DNA of 37,777 nucleotides from Novosphingobium sp. 17-62-19 (GTDB taxonomy: Bacteria; Pseudomonadota; Alphaproteobacteria; Sphingomonadales; Sphingomonadaceae). The notes beneath the pieces were generated by a model, which saw only the letters and a list, made by a program, of their open reading frames with translations, made no database searches and had not been told where the DNA came from. Shown here piece after piece: positions 17,597 through 26,700 of this stretch; the first letter of the stretch is position 1; each line of letters opens with the position of its first letter. The position numbers and the translations under genes were made by a program. The DNA is taken from NCBI RefSeq assembly GCF_002256775.1, contig NZ_NCII01000022.1, forward strand, positions 1 to 37,777, read 5' to 3'.

Positions 17597-18480
17597 GGTG
17601 CCAATGTTATAGCAAGAGGAAGCTGGCGATCACCGCGTTTTACAGTGACCGAAATCGAAGCGCCGGGGCGCAGGGCGGCAGATAGCGTGGCGGCATCCGG
17701 TGCGCCGGTGACGGGTTTGCCATCAATCGCCTGGATCACATCGCCCGGTTCGAACCCGGCGGCGCGGAAGGTGCTGCCATCGCCGGAAGAGAGGACTTCA
17801 AGGCCGATCACGCGCCCAGCTTCGGCGCGCGGGCCGAAGTTCACGCCCGAGCGCAAGGCATCAACGCTGATGGCTCCGCCGGTGGAACCAGTGCCGGGTG
17901 GCGGGGCCACGGGATTGGCGGCAACCACCTTGTCCGCATCGGGCGCGGCCCCGGACTGGTCGATATAGAGCAGTTCGTTCGCCCCATTGCGCGACAGTTC
18001 AACGTGATCGAAGGCGACAGCGGCTAGTGTGACGCCGGGCTGCACTTCGGCTCCCACCCGGTAAACCTGCTGCACCCCATCACCGCCTGCAATGATCGCA
18101 GTGCCACCGCCGCCCGGTGTGGCGCGCGTGGCGAAGAGAGTGAGCGCGAGCGAGGTGACCGCGCCTGACGATTCAGCCTGTGCGGCAGGGGCATCGCGGT
18201 TGAACGGATCGACGCTGGCGAAAATCGCGGCACGCGCCGTTGGGGCCATCATGCGCACGCCCTGCGGCTTCCAGTTGCCCAGCGGTGAGACCGGTGTGAC
18301 CAGCGCCCAGAGGAGGGCAGCGCCAAGCAGAGCGATGACCACGGCCAGAACCCACCACAGCACCGCGTGCAGTGATGGCAAACCGGAAATGCTTCCCGGC
18401 CTTGGCAGCGTGATTCCCCCGAATCTCAAACGCGTTTTCCCTTCCGAAGGCGCAGGCATAGACGCATGGGACCGATTCAC
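17593..18480 (-). CDS. gspC: Type II secretion system protein C (GspC) with PDZ domain
   Basis: 295 residues, first gene of the operon. A cytoplasmic N-terminus is followed by one membrane helix (about 38-62), the homology region that contacts the secretin (about 75-170, with SLALTLFATRATPGG), a Pro/Gly-rich linker and a C-terminal PDZ domain (about 205-290, with FRAAGFEPGDVIQAIDGKPV). GspC links the inner-membrane platform to GspD and may help choose substrates. The start is GTG 18480 with AGG a few bases upstream; an ATG at 18459 lacks a ribosome site. The 137 bases to the divergent Nudix gene should contain the operon promoter, though I cannot name it. Confidence 0.9.
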   Translation of the reverse strand: MNRSHASMPAPSEGKTRLRFGGITLPRPGSISGLPSLHAVLWWVLAVVIALLGAALLWALVTPVSPLGNWKPQGVRMMAPTARAAIFASVDPFNRDAPAAQAESSGAVTSLALTLFATRATPGGGGTAIIAGGDGVQQVYRVGAEVQPGVTLAAVAFDHVELSRNGANELLYIDQSGAAPDADKVVAANPVAPPPGTGSTGGAISVDALRSGVNFGPRAEAGRVIGLEVLSSGDGSTFRAAGFEPGDVIQAIDGKPVTGAPDAATLSAALRPGASISVTVKRGDRQLPLAITLAP

Positions 18481-18617
18481 AAACGCCTGCCGCCTATCGA
18501 CCCTTCATGTTGCCCAAGCAGTGAATTGCTACGGTGGTGTGACAAGATGGTGGCAATCCCGACAAGCTGCGCAGGACGTGCATGACAAGCCGTGGCCAAT
18601 AGGCCAGACTCCCCACC

Positions 18618-19097
18618 ATGCTATCTTTCCTGCCCGGTCCGGTTCATCGCGTGGCACTGCGCACCGCGCAAGCCTTGCGCCTTTGGTTCTGGCGACTGAC
18701 GAAGCGCAAGGTGCGTGGATGCAACGTGATTGCCGCCAATGCCGATGGCCACGTTTTGCTGGTGCGGCACAGTTATCACGCGCGCGATATGTGGATGTTG
18801 CCGGGCGGAGGTTTGGGCCGCGATGAAAGCCCGACCATCACGGCGGCACGCGAATTGCGTGAGGAGACAGGATGCGTTCTGCGCGAAGCGGTGCATCTTG
18901 GTACAGTGACCATTGCCCGCAACGGTTGGACCAATCTGATCGAGCTGGTGAGTGGACAGGCCGAGGGCGTGCCCACGCCGGATGGGCGCGAGATTGAGGA
19001 AGCGCGCTTCTTTGCGCCCGATGCCTTGCCTGAGAAGACCAGTCGCCCCGTGCGCGAAATGATCGTGAAGTGGCATCAGAACGGCAATTCGGCCTGA
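18618..19097 (+). CDS. Nudix hydrolase
   Basis: 159 residues. The Nudix box is complete at residues 64-86: G64, E70, then RELREETG at 78-85, fitting Gx5Ex7REUxEExGU. Such enzymes cleave a nucleoside diphosphate linked to another group using Mg2+ bound by the box glutamates. The N-terminal 30 residues are basic and aromatic (RLWFWRLTKRK), perhaps membrane-associated. The substrate cannot be read from sequence. There is no good ribosome site before the ATG. The 3' end overlaps the convergent dinB gene by 22 bases. Confidence 0.88.
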   Translation: MLSFLPGPVHRVALRTAQALRLWFWRLTKRKVRGCNVIAANADGHVLLVRHSYHARDMWMLPGGGLGRDESPTITAARELREETGCVLREAVHLGTVTIARNGWTNLIELVSGQAEGVPTPDGREIEEARFFAPDALPEKTSRPVREMIVKWHQNGNSA

Positions 19098-20233
19098 AGC
19101 ACCGGGGCAGTGACAGCCTCTTCGTCCTCGTCCGGCTCCTCTCCTTCCAAGGCTGAAAGCGTGAGGCCCATCAGGCGGATCGGCTTGGGCAGCGGCAATT
19201 GCGCATTGAGCAATTCGCGTGACAGCGCAGTGAATTCCGCCCGGTCTGCAATCGCGCGCGGTAGCGATCTGGCGCGCGTGCAGGGGGTGAAGTCGTTGTA
19301 TTTCATCTTGAGCGTAACCGTGCGGCCCTTTGCGCCACTGCGTTCAATCCGCTCCCATGCGATGTCGATGATGTGTTCCAGCGTTTCGCGCAGTGCGCTG
19401 CCTGAGGAGATATCGCGCTCGAACGTCCGCTCACTGCCCACCGATTTGCGCGGCCGATCAGCCTTCACCTGCCGCAGATCAATGCCGCGCACCGCGCGAT
19501 AGAGATAGTCGGCAAGGCTTCCGAAGTTTGCGCGCAGGAAGGCAAGGTCTTTTGCCCGGATGTCCGCCCCTGTTTCTATCCCCAGCTTGGCCATCTTTTC
19601 GGCACCGCGCGGGCCGATGCCGTGGAATCGGCGGACGGGAAGCGCGGCGACAAAGGCGGTGCCTTCACCAGGGCGGATCACGCATAGGCCATCAGGCTTG
19701 TTCTGGTCGCTGGCGATCTTGGCAAGGAACTTGTTGTACGACACGCCTGCACTGGCGGTAAGGCCGGTCTCTGCGCGGATGCGCTGGCGGATCAGTTCGG
19801 CGATGCGCGTGGCCGACCCGATTCCGCGAACATCGTCAGTCACATCAAGGTAGGCTTCGTCGAGCGAGAGCGGTTCGACGTGGGGCGTAAAGTGCAGGAA
19901 CACAGCACGGATCTGCTGCGAGACTGCCCTGTAGACATCGAAGCGCGGCCTGCGGAAGATCAGGTTCGGGCAAAGCTGCACCGCGCGGGTTGAGGGCATC
20001 GCGGAGCGCACGCCGAACTTGCGCGCTTCGTAGCTGGCAGCGGCAACCACCCCTCGCCCGGACGAGCCGCCGACCGCCACGGGCAGCCCACGCAAGGACG
20101 GATCATCGCGCTGCTCCACGCTGGCAAAGAACGCATCCATATCGACATGGATGATCTTGCGGATGCCCGTGGCCGTGCGATCAGGTTCGATTGAGGCAAC
20201 AGTCGAGGCGGCGGGCGATTCCATCGCGTCCAC
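19076..20233 (-). CDS. dinB: DNA polymerase IV (Y-family)
   Basis: About 385 residues. The catalytic motifs of Y-family polymerases are intact: DMDAFFASVEQ near the start and SLDEAYLDV about 100 residues later. The YNKFLAKIASDQNKPDG region and little-finger domain follow, and the protein ends QAELPF, a fit to the QxxLxF beta-clamp binding motif. It performs error-prone translesion synthesis. I prefer the GTG at 20233, which has AAAAGGG 6 bases upstream; ATG 20224 is a close alternative, while an in-frame GTG at 20290 would leave only 9 bases to the divergent exporter. I see no GTTC- or GAAC-type LexA box in the divergent region, so SOS control is not evident. Confidence 0.93.
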   Translation of the reverse strand: MDAMESPAASTVASIEPDRTATGIRKIIHVDMDAFFASVEQRDDPSLRGLPVAVGGSSGRGVVAAASYEARKFGVRSAMPSTRAVQLCPNLIFRRPRFDVYRAVSQQIRAVFLHFTPHVEPLSLDEAYLDVTDDVRGIGSATRIAELIRQRIRAETGLTASAGVSYNKFLAKIASDQNKPDGLCVIRPGEGTAFVAALPVRRFHGIGPRGAEKMAKLGIETGADIRAKDLAFLRANFGSLADYLYRAVRGIDLRQVKADRPRKSVGSERTFERDISSGSALRETLEHIIDIAWERIERSGAKGRTVTLKMKYNDFTPCTRARSLPRAIADRAEFTALSRELLNAQLPLPKPIRLMGLTLSALEGEEPDEDEEAVTAPVLQAELPF

Positions 20234-20299
20234 GTTACGCCCTTTTGCGATGCAACATAAAGGGTAGGAATCGCTGGCAATCTGGGCCACTAGATCGTT

Positions 20300-21562
20300 A
20301 TGCCTTCAAACGATTATCCGACCCGCCAGCGAACGATGGGCGAGCGTGAGACCATCGCCATGATGGCTCTGGTGATGGCGCTGCAGGCGCTGGCCGTGGA
20401 TGCGATGCTGCCAGCCCTGGGCTTTATGGCAGGCGATCTTGGCGTTTCCGATCCTAACCGGCGGCAACTGGTGATCGGCGCATTCATGCTGGCTTCGGGC
20501 TTTGCCTCGCTGTTCCCCGGATCTTTGGCGGACCGCTACGGGCGGCGACCGGTGCTGCTGTCATGCATCGGTATTTACGTTGTGTTCTCGATTGGTTGCG
20601 CGCTGGTTACCTCATTCGACGCACTGCTGGTGATGCGTGTTTTGCAGGCTATGGGTTGTGGCGGGCTTGCCGTGCTGCCTGGCGCGATCATTCGTGACCG
20701 GTTTTCGGGCGATCAGATGGCCAAGCAGATGTCGATCATCGCCGTGGTGTTTCTGGTGGTGCCAATGCTTGCGCCGAGCATCGGGCAGGTTGTGCTGCTG
20801 TTTGCCGGGTGGCGCTGGATCTTCGTGTTCCTGGCCGCCATGGGGTTGGTGATGGCGGCGTGGGTGTTCATGCGCCTGCCCGAGACGCTGCACCCTGAAT
20901 ATCGCCAACCAATCAGGCCGATGGCCATTGCGGTGAACATGGCCGGCGCGGCGACCAACCGTTCTGCCATCGGTTATGTTCTGGGCGGCGCGGTGACGTT
21001 CGGGGCGCTGATCGGCTATATCAATTGTTCGCAGCAGCTGGTGGCCGAGCACTTTGGCGCGGGCGCGACGTTTCCGTTACTGTTCGGCCTTTCGGCGCTG
21101 ATGATGGCCGCGGCGAACTTTTCAAATTCGCGCATCGTCGAGCGGTTTGGCGCAAGGCGCGTGTCTCATACAGCGGTGCTGTTGTTCATCGTTGTGAGCG
21201 CAGCGCAGTTGTGGTTTGCCAATCTGGCCGAACAATCACTGTGGCAGTTCATGCCGCTGATGATCCTGAATATGATCCTGATCGGCTTCATCGGCGCGAA
21301 CTTCAATTCGATCGCCTTGCAACCTTTTGCCAGCACGGCAGGGTCGGCCAATTCGATGCACGCGTTCCTGCGCATGGTGATCGGATCGGCTATCGGGATC
21401 GTGGTGGGGCAGGCTTATAATGATTCCGCCCGCCCACTGGCAGTCGCGCTGCTGGTTTGCGGCGTGCTCAGCCTCGTGCTCGTGCTCTACCGCGAGAAGG
21501 GCAAGCTGTTTCGCCGCATCCACCCGCCGGGGACGCCGCGCCCGATTGTGCTGGAGCATTGA
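20300..21562 (+). CDS. Bcr/CflA-type MFS drug exporter
   Basis: 420 residues with twelve predicted membrane helices. The opening LQALAVDAMLPALGFMAGDLG resembles the Bcr/CflA and DHA1 group, and the MFS loop motif LADRYGRRPVLL lies near 77-88. These proton antiporters expel drugs such as bicyclomycin or chloramphenicol; the substrate here is unknown. The central loop is short, as in DHA1 transporters. It is divergent from dinB. The ATG at 20300 lacks a clear ribosome site, and a second ATG at 20336 is possible. Confidence 0.88.
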   Translation: MPSNDYPTRQRTMGERETIAMMALVMALQALAVDAMLPALGFMAGDLGVSDPNRRQLVIGAFMLASGFASLFPGSLADRYGRRPVLLSCIGIYVVFSIGCALVTSFDALLVMRVLQAMGCGGLAVLPGAIIRDRFSGDQMAKQMSIIAVVFLVVPMLAPSIGQVVLLFAGWRWIFVFLAAMGLVMAAWVFMRLPETLHPEYRQPIRPMAIAVNMAGAATNRSAIGYVLGGAVTFGALIGYINCSQQLVAEHFGAGATFPLLFGLSALMMAAANFSNSRIVERFGARRVSHTAVLLFIVVSAAQLWFANLAEQSLWQFMPLMILNMILIGFIGANFNSIALQPFASTAGSANSMHAFLRMVIGSAIGIVVGQAYNDSARPLAVALLVCGVLSLVLVLYREKGKLFRRIHPPGTPRPIVLEH

Positions 21563-21574
21563 TGCAGCAGGGCG

Positions 21575-23596
21575 TCAGGCCCGCAGGGTAACCACTTCGT
21601 TGCCGGGCGCTGCTGCAATGGCTGCAAGCGCAGCCTCTGCCGGTTCGGGCCGACCGAAGTGATAGCCCTGCATCAGCCGGATGCCGAGCGCGCGGGCGGT
21701 TTCGGCCTGTGCTTCGTCCTCAACGCCCTCAATCGTGCAATCGATGCCCAGTTGCCAAGACAGCGAGATGATCGTGCCGACAAGGGTGCGCGCGCCCGGA
21801 TCGCTGACCAGTGCGCGGGACAATTCCTGATCGATCTTGATCATGTCGAGCGGCAGGCGATGGACCTGGCTGAGGCTGGACCAGCCCGCACCGAAATCAT
21901 CGAGTGCGATGCGGAAACCCTTGGCGCGGAAGGTCTGTAGCTGGGCCTCGGCACGACGCGGATCAGCGATCAGCGCGCGTTCGGTCACTTCCAGGATGAT
22001 CGCATTGGGCGGAGCGCCCGCTTCCTCGGCCAGCCGTGCGAGCGCGTCGGCAGTACCTGCGCGCATTACATCGCGCGGGGCGAGATTGATCGAAAGCGTA
22101 CGCCCGTATTCCCATGCGCGGCATTCACGCAGGGCGCGGGTCATGACCATACGGGTCAGTTCACCCGTGCGGCCGGTTGCTTCGGCCAGCGCCATGAATT
22201 GGCCGGGGGCAAGCCAGCGTTCGCCATCAGGGCTCCAGCGGACGAAAGCTTCGAATCCAGTCACGCCGCCCGTCTCGCCATCGATGATCGGCTGGTAAAG
22301 CAGGCGCAGACGATCTGCGAGATCGCTGTCATTGAACAGGCGGGTGATGGCGGCGCGAGCCTGAAGTTCAGCTTCGTCTTCCGGGCTGAACACGATCACC
22401 GCGCCGTCTGACTGCTCCTTGGCCTTGTAGAGCGCGGCGTCAGCACGTTCGAGGCAGTCGCTCGCACTGCGACCATCCATACGATGCACGCCAACAGAGC
22501 CGGACAAACGCAGAACCGCGCCGGCATGGAGCACCGGCGCGCGCAGCGATTCGGACAGTTCGGTAGCAAGCGACCTGACCCCATCCTCATCAAGATCGGG
22601 ATCGAAGATGGCGGCAAACTCATCTCCGCCAAGCCTCCCGAAACTTCGTATTCGTGCAAACGTGGCAAGGCGATGGGCGACGGCGGCGAGCACTGTATCG
22701 CCTGCCGCGTGGCCATAAGTATCGTTAATATGCTTGAAGCCATCGAGATCGATCAGCGCCAGCCACGCCTTGCTTGTGGTATCTTCGGGTTCTGTGCTGG
22801 TTCTGGCCAGTTCCTGCTCAAGCCGCGCCAGAATCGCCCGCCGATTGAGCGCGCCGGTCAGCGGATCGATCGTGGCTTGCAAAAGGTTCTCTTCGGCCAG
22901 TTGCGCGGCTTCCCGCTCACGCCGGACAAGCTGCTGACGGGAGAGTTCGAGCCGCACAAAATCGCGGTGATGGCTGTTGGCAATCAGCAGCAGGATCGTC
23001 GTCACCACAACCTGCACCAGCATGACCAGCACCGCATTGGGGTGGCCGATGAACAGGATCTGCCCGGTGGTGGGAATGGTGATCGCAATCGCAATGCGCA
23101 GCGCAGTGAGCGGCGAGTGACCCAGCCCGAGGATGCCGGAAAACAGTGTGACGGCGATGATGTAGTGTATGAACGACTGTTCGGCCGCGTCCCCGAAAGG
23201 ATAAAGCACCATGCCCCACAGCGCGAACATGAACCCGGAAATGGCACCGAGCCAGCTCATCATGCGCAAGTCGCGGCGCAGGATCGCAATCGAACGCGCC
23301 GCAACCGCTCTTGGACGCCAGTAGATCGCCCGCCATATGGCAAAGCCCCCCAGCACCAACGGCCCGAAAAGGGTCAACCACAAGGGCACTTCGCTGCGGA
23401 AGCGCAAAGCCACCAGCAGCGCATTGAATGCCACGACCATGTAAAGCAGCGGAAGCCGATGCGCGAGGCTGTGAGCGTAGGCCAGCGTAAAGCTGTCGCC
23501 CTCGTGCTGCCCCCATCGGCCACCGGCGCGTATCAGCCGTGACCATCCGCTGCGTAGCGCGGAAATGCAGGTGAAATGTCGCGACCGGGGCTTCAT
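21575..23596 (-). CDS. GGDEF-EAL domain c-di-GMP protein with membrane sensor
   Basis: 673 residues. About six hydrophobic segments (45-205) form an N-terminal membrane module, followed by a helical linker, a diguanylate cyclase domain (about 235-405) with intact GGDEF at 323-327, and a phosphodiesterase domain (about 425-665). In the latter the signature EAL reads EAF (449-451), but other catalytic positions are kept: N504, E535, D565-D566, K587, E623 and Q643. The usual inhibitory RxxD site upstream of GGDEF is absent. It may therefore both make and degrade c-di-GMP, or one activity may dominate; sequence alone does not settle that. The start is uncertain because no ribosome site precedes ATG 23596. 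Confidence 0.9.
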   Translation of the reverse strand: MKPRSRHFTCISALRSGWSRLIRAGGRWGQHEGDSFTLAYAHSLAHRLPLLYMVVAFNALLVALRFRSEVPLWLTLFGPLVLGGFAIWRAIYWRPRAVAARSIAILRRDLRMMSWLGAISGFMFALWGMVLYPFGDAAEQSFIHYIIAVTLFSGILGLGHSPLTALRIAIAITIPTTGQILFIGHPNAVLVMLVQVVVTTILLLIANSHHRDFVRLELSRQQLVRREREAAQLAEENLLQATIDPLTGALNRRAILARLEQELARTSTEPEDTTSKAWLALIDLDGFKHINDTYGHAAGDTVLAAVAHRLATFARIRSFGRLGGDEFAAIFDPDLDEDGVRSLATELSESLRAPVLHAGAVLRLSGSVGVHRMDGRSASDCLERADAALYKAKEQSDGAVIVFSPEDEAELQARAAITRLFNDSDLADRLRLLYQPIIDGETGGVTGFEAFVRWSPDGERWLAPGQFMALAEATGRTGELTRMVMTRALRECRAWEYGRTLSINLAPRDVMRAGTADALARLAEEAGAPPNAIILEVTERALIADPRRAEAQLQTFRAKGFRIALDDFGAGWSSLSQVHRLPLDMIKIDQELSRALVSDPGARTLVGTIISLSWQLGIDCTIEGVEDEAQAETARALGIRLMQGYHFGRPEPAEAALAAIAAAPGNEVVTLRA

Positions 23597-23690
23597 CGGT
23601 GCGGATGATTACGGAAGGACAGTTAACAGGGCGTAAGGGGTAATGCAGAAACTGCGCCGAATGCGAGCAGACTGCCCTTGACTTCGCGAT

Positions 23691-24488
23691 TTAGGCCGAA
23701 AGGGAGTCTACCAGCGCCTTGACCTTTTTCTGACGCCATTGCGGCAAGGGCGCGACCAGCCAGTAACCGCGGCGTGAAACCTGTGGTTCCCCATGGGTCA
23801 CGACCCGGCCCGAAGCGATAGCTTTCTGTGCGAGTTGCAACGGTACATGCGCGCGACCGAGCCCAGCCCGCGCCGCACTGATCGCAGTGCCAGCATCACC
23901 GACCGAGAACCCGACATCGCCGCCACCGGGGGCGGGATCACCAGGCCAGCCGATCCATGGGCAATCAGGCGCAGCATCGGGTGCCGCAATGGTGACCATC
24001 AGCGGCTGCCCAAGCGCCATCCCTTCAAGATCGCCCGGCCCTTCGGCCCAGCGCACTGCGAGATCAAGGTTGGCTTCAGTAAAATCGATATCGGCATCGC
24101 CGCCAACCAGCGAGAAGCGCATCTGCGGATTGCCCGCACGGAATTCGGCAAGGCGCGGCGATAGCCATGCAGCGAAGAAATCCCGTGGGCAAGCAATGGT
24201 ATAGACATGGCTGGACTGCCCGGCCTGTATCGCCTGCACGCCTTCTTCAAAGCGCAGGAAACCTTCGCGAATGGCATCGAGCCCAGCAATCGCCTCGTCC
24301 GTCAGTTCCAGCCCCTTGGAGGTGCGGCGGAACAGGACGACGCCGAGCAGGTCTTCCAAGGCGCGAATCTGCTGACCTACCGCCGCCGGAGTGACCGCCA
24401 GTTCATCGGCAGCACGCGTGAACGACAGATGCCGTGCCGCAGCATCAAGAACGCGCAGGCCGTTCAGCGGGAGGTGGGTCCGTTTCAT
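23691..24488 (-). CDS. LysR-family transcriptional regulator (GcvA-like)
   Basis: 265 residues. The N-terminal winged helix-turn-helix (about 8-66) matches the GcvA/AmpR group: LPLNGLRVLDAAARHLSFTR, AADELAVTPAAVGQQIRALE, then LFRRTSKGLELT. The effector domain (about 95-265) is slightly short for the family, which is usually near 300 residues. LysR regulators bind a small ligand and often control a divergent neighbour, but none is divergent here: apaG upstream is on the same strand and the GGDEF-EAL gene lies 94 bases downstream, also on the same strand. The target is therefore unknown. Confidence 0.88.
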   Translation of the reverse strand: MKRTHLPLNGLRVLDAAARHLSFTRAADELAVTPAAVGQQIRALEDLLGVVLFRRTSKGLELTDEAIAGLDAIREGFLRFEEGVQAIQAGQSSHVYTIACPRDFFAAWLSPRLAEFRAGNPQMRFSLVGGDADIDFTEANLDLAVRWAEGPGDLEGMALGQPLMVTIAAPDAAPDCPWIGWPGDPAPGGGDVGFSVGDAGTAISAARAGLGRAHVPLQLAQKAIASGRVVTHGEPQVSRRGYWLVAPLPQWRQKKVKALVDSLSA

Positions 24489-24500
24489 GATGAAACGTCG

Positions 24501-24899
24501 TTAGTTTGCCGGAGCGGGCGCAGCCAGCGGAAAAAACGGGATAGCGACATCGAAGAGCGATCCATCGGCGCGCTGCATGGTATAGTGCCCTTCCATGCTG
24601 CCGTTGTGCGTGCCCAACGGACAGCCCGAAACGTAATCGTGGCTTTGCCCCGGTTGGAGGACGGGTTGTTCACCGACCACACCATCGCCATCAACAAAAT
24701 TGACCATTCCGCGCCCATCAGTGATCCGCCAGTGTCGCGAAAGTAGCTGAACGGGCTGCACAGAGTCGTTCTCGATACGGATGTGATAGACCCAGAACCA
24801 CTTGCCGGCTTCCACCCGCGACTGTTCGGGCAGAAAGCTAACGGCGACTCGCACCGTGACCCCTTCGGTCATCGCGGCGTGCTGGAAAAGCTGCTTCAT
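24501..24899 (-). CDS. apaG: ApaG domain protein
   Basis: 132 residues, the usual ApaG length. Family motifs include VRVAVSFLPEQS near 15-26, WFWVYHIRIENDS near 34-46, the LLSRHWRITDGRG strand and the glycine-rich GEQPVLQPGQSHDYVSGCPL with GSMEGHYTM. It is a small beta-sandwich protein; the name came from linkage to apaH, and a Co2+/Mg2+ efflux role was proposed from Salmonella genetics, but the biochemistry is unsettled. The frame stays open far upstream, through sequence antisense to recO, but the ATG at 24899 with AGG before it starts exactly where ApaG proteins begin. It is divergent from recO with 96 bases between. Confidence 0.92.
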   Translation of the reverse strand: MKQLFQHAAMTEGVTVRVAVSFLPEQSRVEAGKWFWVYHIRIENDSVQPVQLLSRHWRITDGRGMVNFVDGDGVVGEQPVLQPGQSHDYVSGCPLGTHNGSMEGHYTMQRADGSLFDVAIPFFPLAAPAPAN

Positions 24900-24995
24900 G
24901 CCGCCTAAACTATCGCAGAATGGCCATTGTTCCAATCGGCTTGTGCAACTTTGTAACGCTTGCCCCAAAAGACGATGCGGCGCAGAGCATCCGAC

Positions 24996-25604
24996 ATGCT
25001 GATCCGTGCGCCCGCTATTGTCTGTTCCGTGCGTCCAAACGGCGAACATGGCGCGATCGTGCGGGTGATGACCGCCGACCACGGACTTGCCGCCGCCTAT
25101 GTTGCCGGAGCGCGCGGGCGCGAGCTGCGACCGGTCCTGATTCCGGGCAATCTCGTGGCCATTGAAGTGCACGCGCGGGCCTCGTCGCAATTGCCATCGG
25201 CGCGAGTCGAACTGGTAGCCAGCCGTGGCCCATGGCTTTCGGAACCGCTGCCCAGTGCGGGGATCACGTGGGCCTGTGTGCTGACGGCGTCGGTTCTGCC
25301 CGAAGGCCATGCCTATCCACTGCTGCACGATTCGCTGGCCGCGCTGCTCGATGCGATTTGCCATGCGCCATCGGCGCGGGGCTGGGCGCGCGTGCTGGCT
25401 GGATACGAAGTGCTGCTGCTGCGCGAGGTGGGTTATGGCGCTGCTCCCGTCCCGCCGCCTGAGGAGGACTGGGATAGCCTGCTTGCCCGGCTGGACCGGC
25501 AGGGCAAGGCCATTGCCAACCGTCTGCTTGCCGATCGGGCGGGCGATGTTATGGGGGCGCGCGCGATTCTGATCGAGCGCCTGCGCCGGATCGGCGGCGG
25601 GTGA
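24996..25604 (+). CDS. recO: DNA repair protein RecO
   Basis: About 202 residues. It begins with the RecO OB-fold ([20 protein letters not shown], then [18 protein letters not shown]), followed by a helical domain with [11 protein letters not shown]. RecO works with RecR and RecF to load RecA onto SSB-coated gaps and anneals single strands. It is shorter than the typical 230-250 residues. A TTG at 24960 would add 12 unrelated residues; ATG 24996 starts right at the OB-fold and has AGAG upstream. It is probably co-transcribed with leuB, which starts 25 bases after its stop. Confidence 0.9.
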   Translation: MLIRAPAIVCSVRPNGEHGAIVRVMTADHGLAAAYVAGARGRELRPVLIPGNLVAIEVHARASSQLPSARVELVASRGPWLSEPLPSAGITWACVLTASVLPEGHAYPLLHDSLAALLDAICHAPSARGWARVLAGYEVLLLREVGYGAAPVPPPEEDWDSLLARLDRQGKAIANRLLADRAGDVMGARAILIERLRRIGGG

Positions 25605-25629
25605 CGGGAACGGACATAAGGGGTTGTTG

Positions 25630-26688
25630 ATGAAAATTGCGGTTCTGCCGGGCGATGGCATCGGTCCCGAAGTAACGCGCGAAGCCGTGCGGGTGATCGA
25701 AGCTCTGGGCATTGCCGGAATCGACATGACCGAAGCGCTGGTCGGCGGCGCGGCCTACAAGGCCAGTGGCCACCCCCTGCCCCCCGAAACGCTGGAGATT
25801 GCGCGCGCCGCAGATGGCATCCTGTTTGGCGCAGTGGGTGATCCTGATTGCGACGCGCTGGAGCGGCATCTGCGCCCCGAACAGGCGATTCTCGGTCTGC
25901 GCAAGGAACTGACGCTGTTCGCCAACTTGCGCCCAGCCAAGGTGTTCAGCGGCCTTGAAAGCCACTCCGCGCTACGCCCCGAAGTGGCAGGCGCCATCGA
26001 CATGGTGATCGTGCGTGAGCTGAACGGCGATGTCTACTTTGGCGAAAAGGGCTTCCGCACCGCCGCCAACGGTGACCGTGAAGGCTATGACGTGATGTCA
26101 TACAATGAGAGCGAAGTGCGCCGCATCGCCCATGTCGGTTTCCGCACCGCGATGGGCCGCGCCAAGCGGCTGTGTTCGGTCGACAAGGCCAACGTGCTGG
26201 AAACCAGCCAGTTGTGGCGCGATGTGGTGATCGAAGTGGCCAAGGAATATCCCGAAGTCGCGCTCGAACATATGTATGTCGACAATGCGGCGATGCAGCT
26301 CGTCCGCGCGCCTGGCAAATTCGACGTGGTGCTGACCGGCAACCTGTTTGGTGACATTCTTTCGGATCAGGCCTCGATGTGCGTCGGCTCCATCGGGTTG
26401 CTGGCTTCGGCCTCGCTGGGTGAGCGTGAGACCGAATTCGGCACGTTCGGGCTGTATGAACCGATTCATGGCTCTGCCCCCGATATCGCAGGGCAAGGCC
26501 TTGCCAACCCGATGGCGACGATCCTTTCGGCCGCAATGCTGCTGCGCCACTCGCTGGGCCTTACGGCTGAGGCGGACCGCGTGGAAGCCGCCGTTGCCAA
26601 GACTTTGGCTGATGGCGTGCTGGGCCGTGACCTTGGCGGGACGGCTGGCACGACAGAAGTTGGTGACGCGGTGCTCGCAAGGCTCTAA
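25630..26688 (+). CDS. leuB: 3-isopropylmalate dehydrogenase
   Basis: 352 residues. Motifs in order are [10 protein letters not shown] at the N-terminus, [24 protein letters not shown] (substrate loop, near 86-109), [13 protein letters not shown], the [10 protein letters not shown] segment, NLFGDILSD and the NAD-binding [14 protein letters not shown] near 278. The enzyme oxidises and decarboxylates 3-isopropylmalate in leucine synthesis. ATG 25630 has AAGGGG just upstream. leuA, leuC and leuD are not in the window. The gene is followed after 12 bases by the GT2-GtrA gene. Confidence 0.96.
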   Translation: MKIAVLPGDGIGPEVTREAVRVIEALGIAGIDMTEALVGGAAYKASGHPLPPETLEIARAADGILFGAVGDPDCDALERHLRPEQAILGLRKELTLFANLRPAKVFSGLESHSALRPEVAGAIDMVIVRELNGDVYFGEKGFRTAANGDREGYDVMSYNESEVRRIAHVGFRTAMGRAKRLCSVDKANVLETSQLWRDVVIEVAKEYPEVALEHMYVDNAAMQLVRAPGKFDVVLTGNLFGDILSDQASMCVGSIGLLASASLGERETEFGTFGLYEPIHGSAPDIAGQGLANPMATILSAAMLLRHSLGLTAEADRVEAAVAKTLADGVLGRDLGGTAGTTEVGDAVLARL

Positions 26689-26700
26689 GGGCCGCCAGCA

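Noticed and set aside
17745-17759. tRNA T-loop-like sequence CCGGTTCGAACCCGG
   Set aside because: It lies inside gspC, encoding the FEPGD part of the PDZ domain, and has no surrounding tRNA cloverleaf or acceptor stem.
20234-20299. SOS (LexA) box between dinB and the MFS gene
   Set aside because: I find no GTTC-N7-GTTC or GAAC-N7-GTTC arrangement in this short region.
24900-25727. Upstream extension of the apaG frame to more than 400 codons
   Set aside because: The added sequence is antisense to recO and leuB and lacks protein character; ApaG proteins begin at the ATG at 24899.
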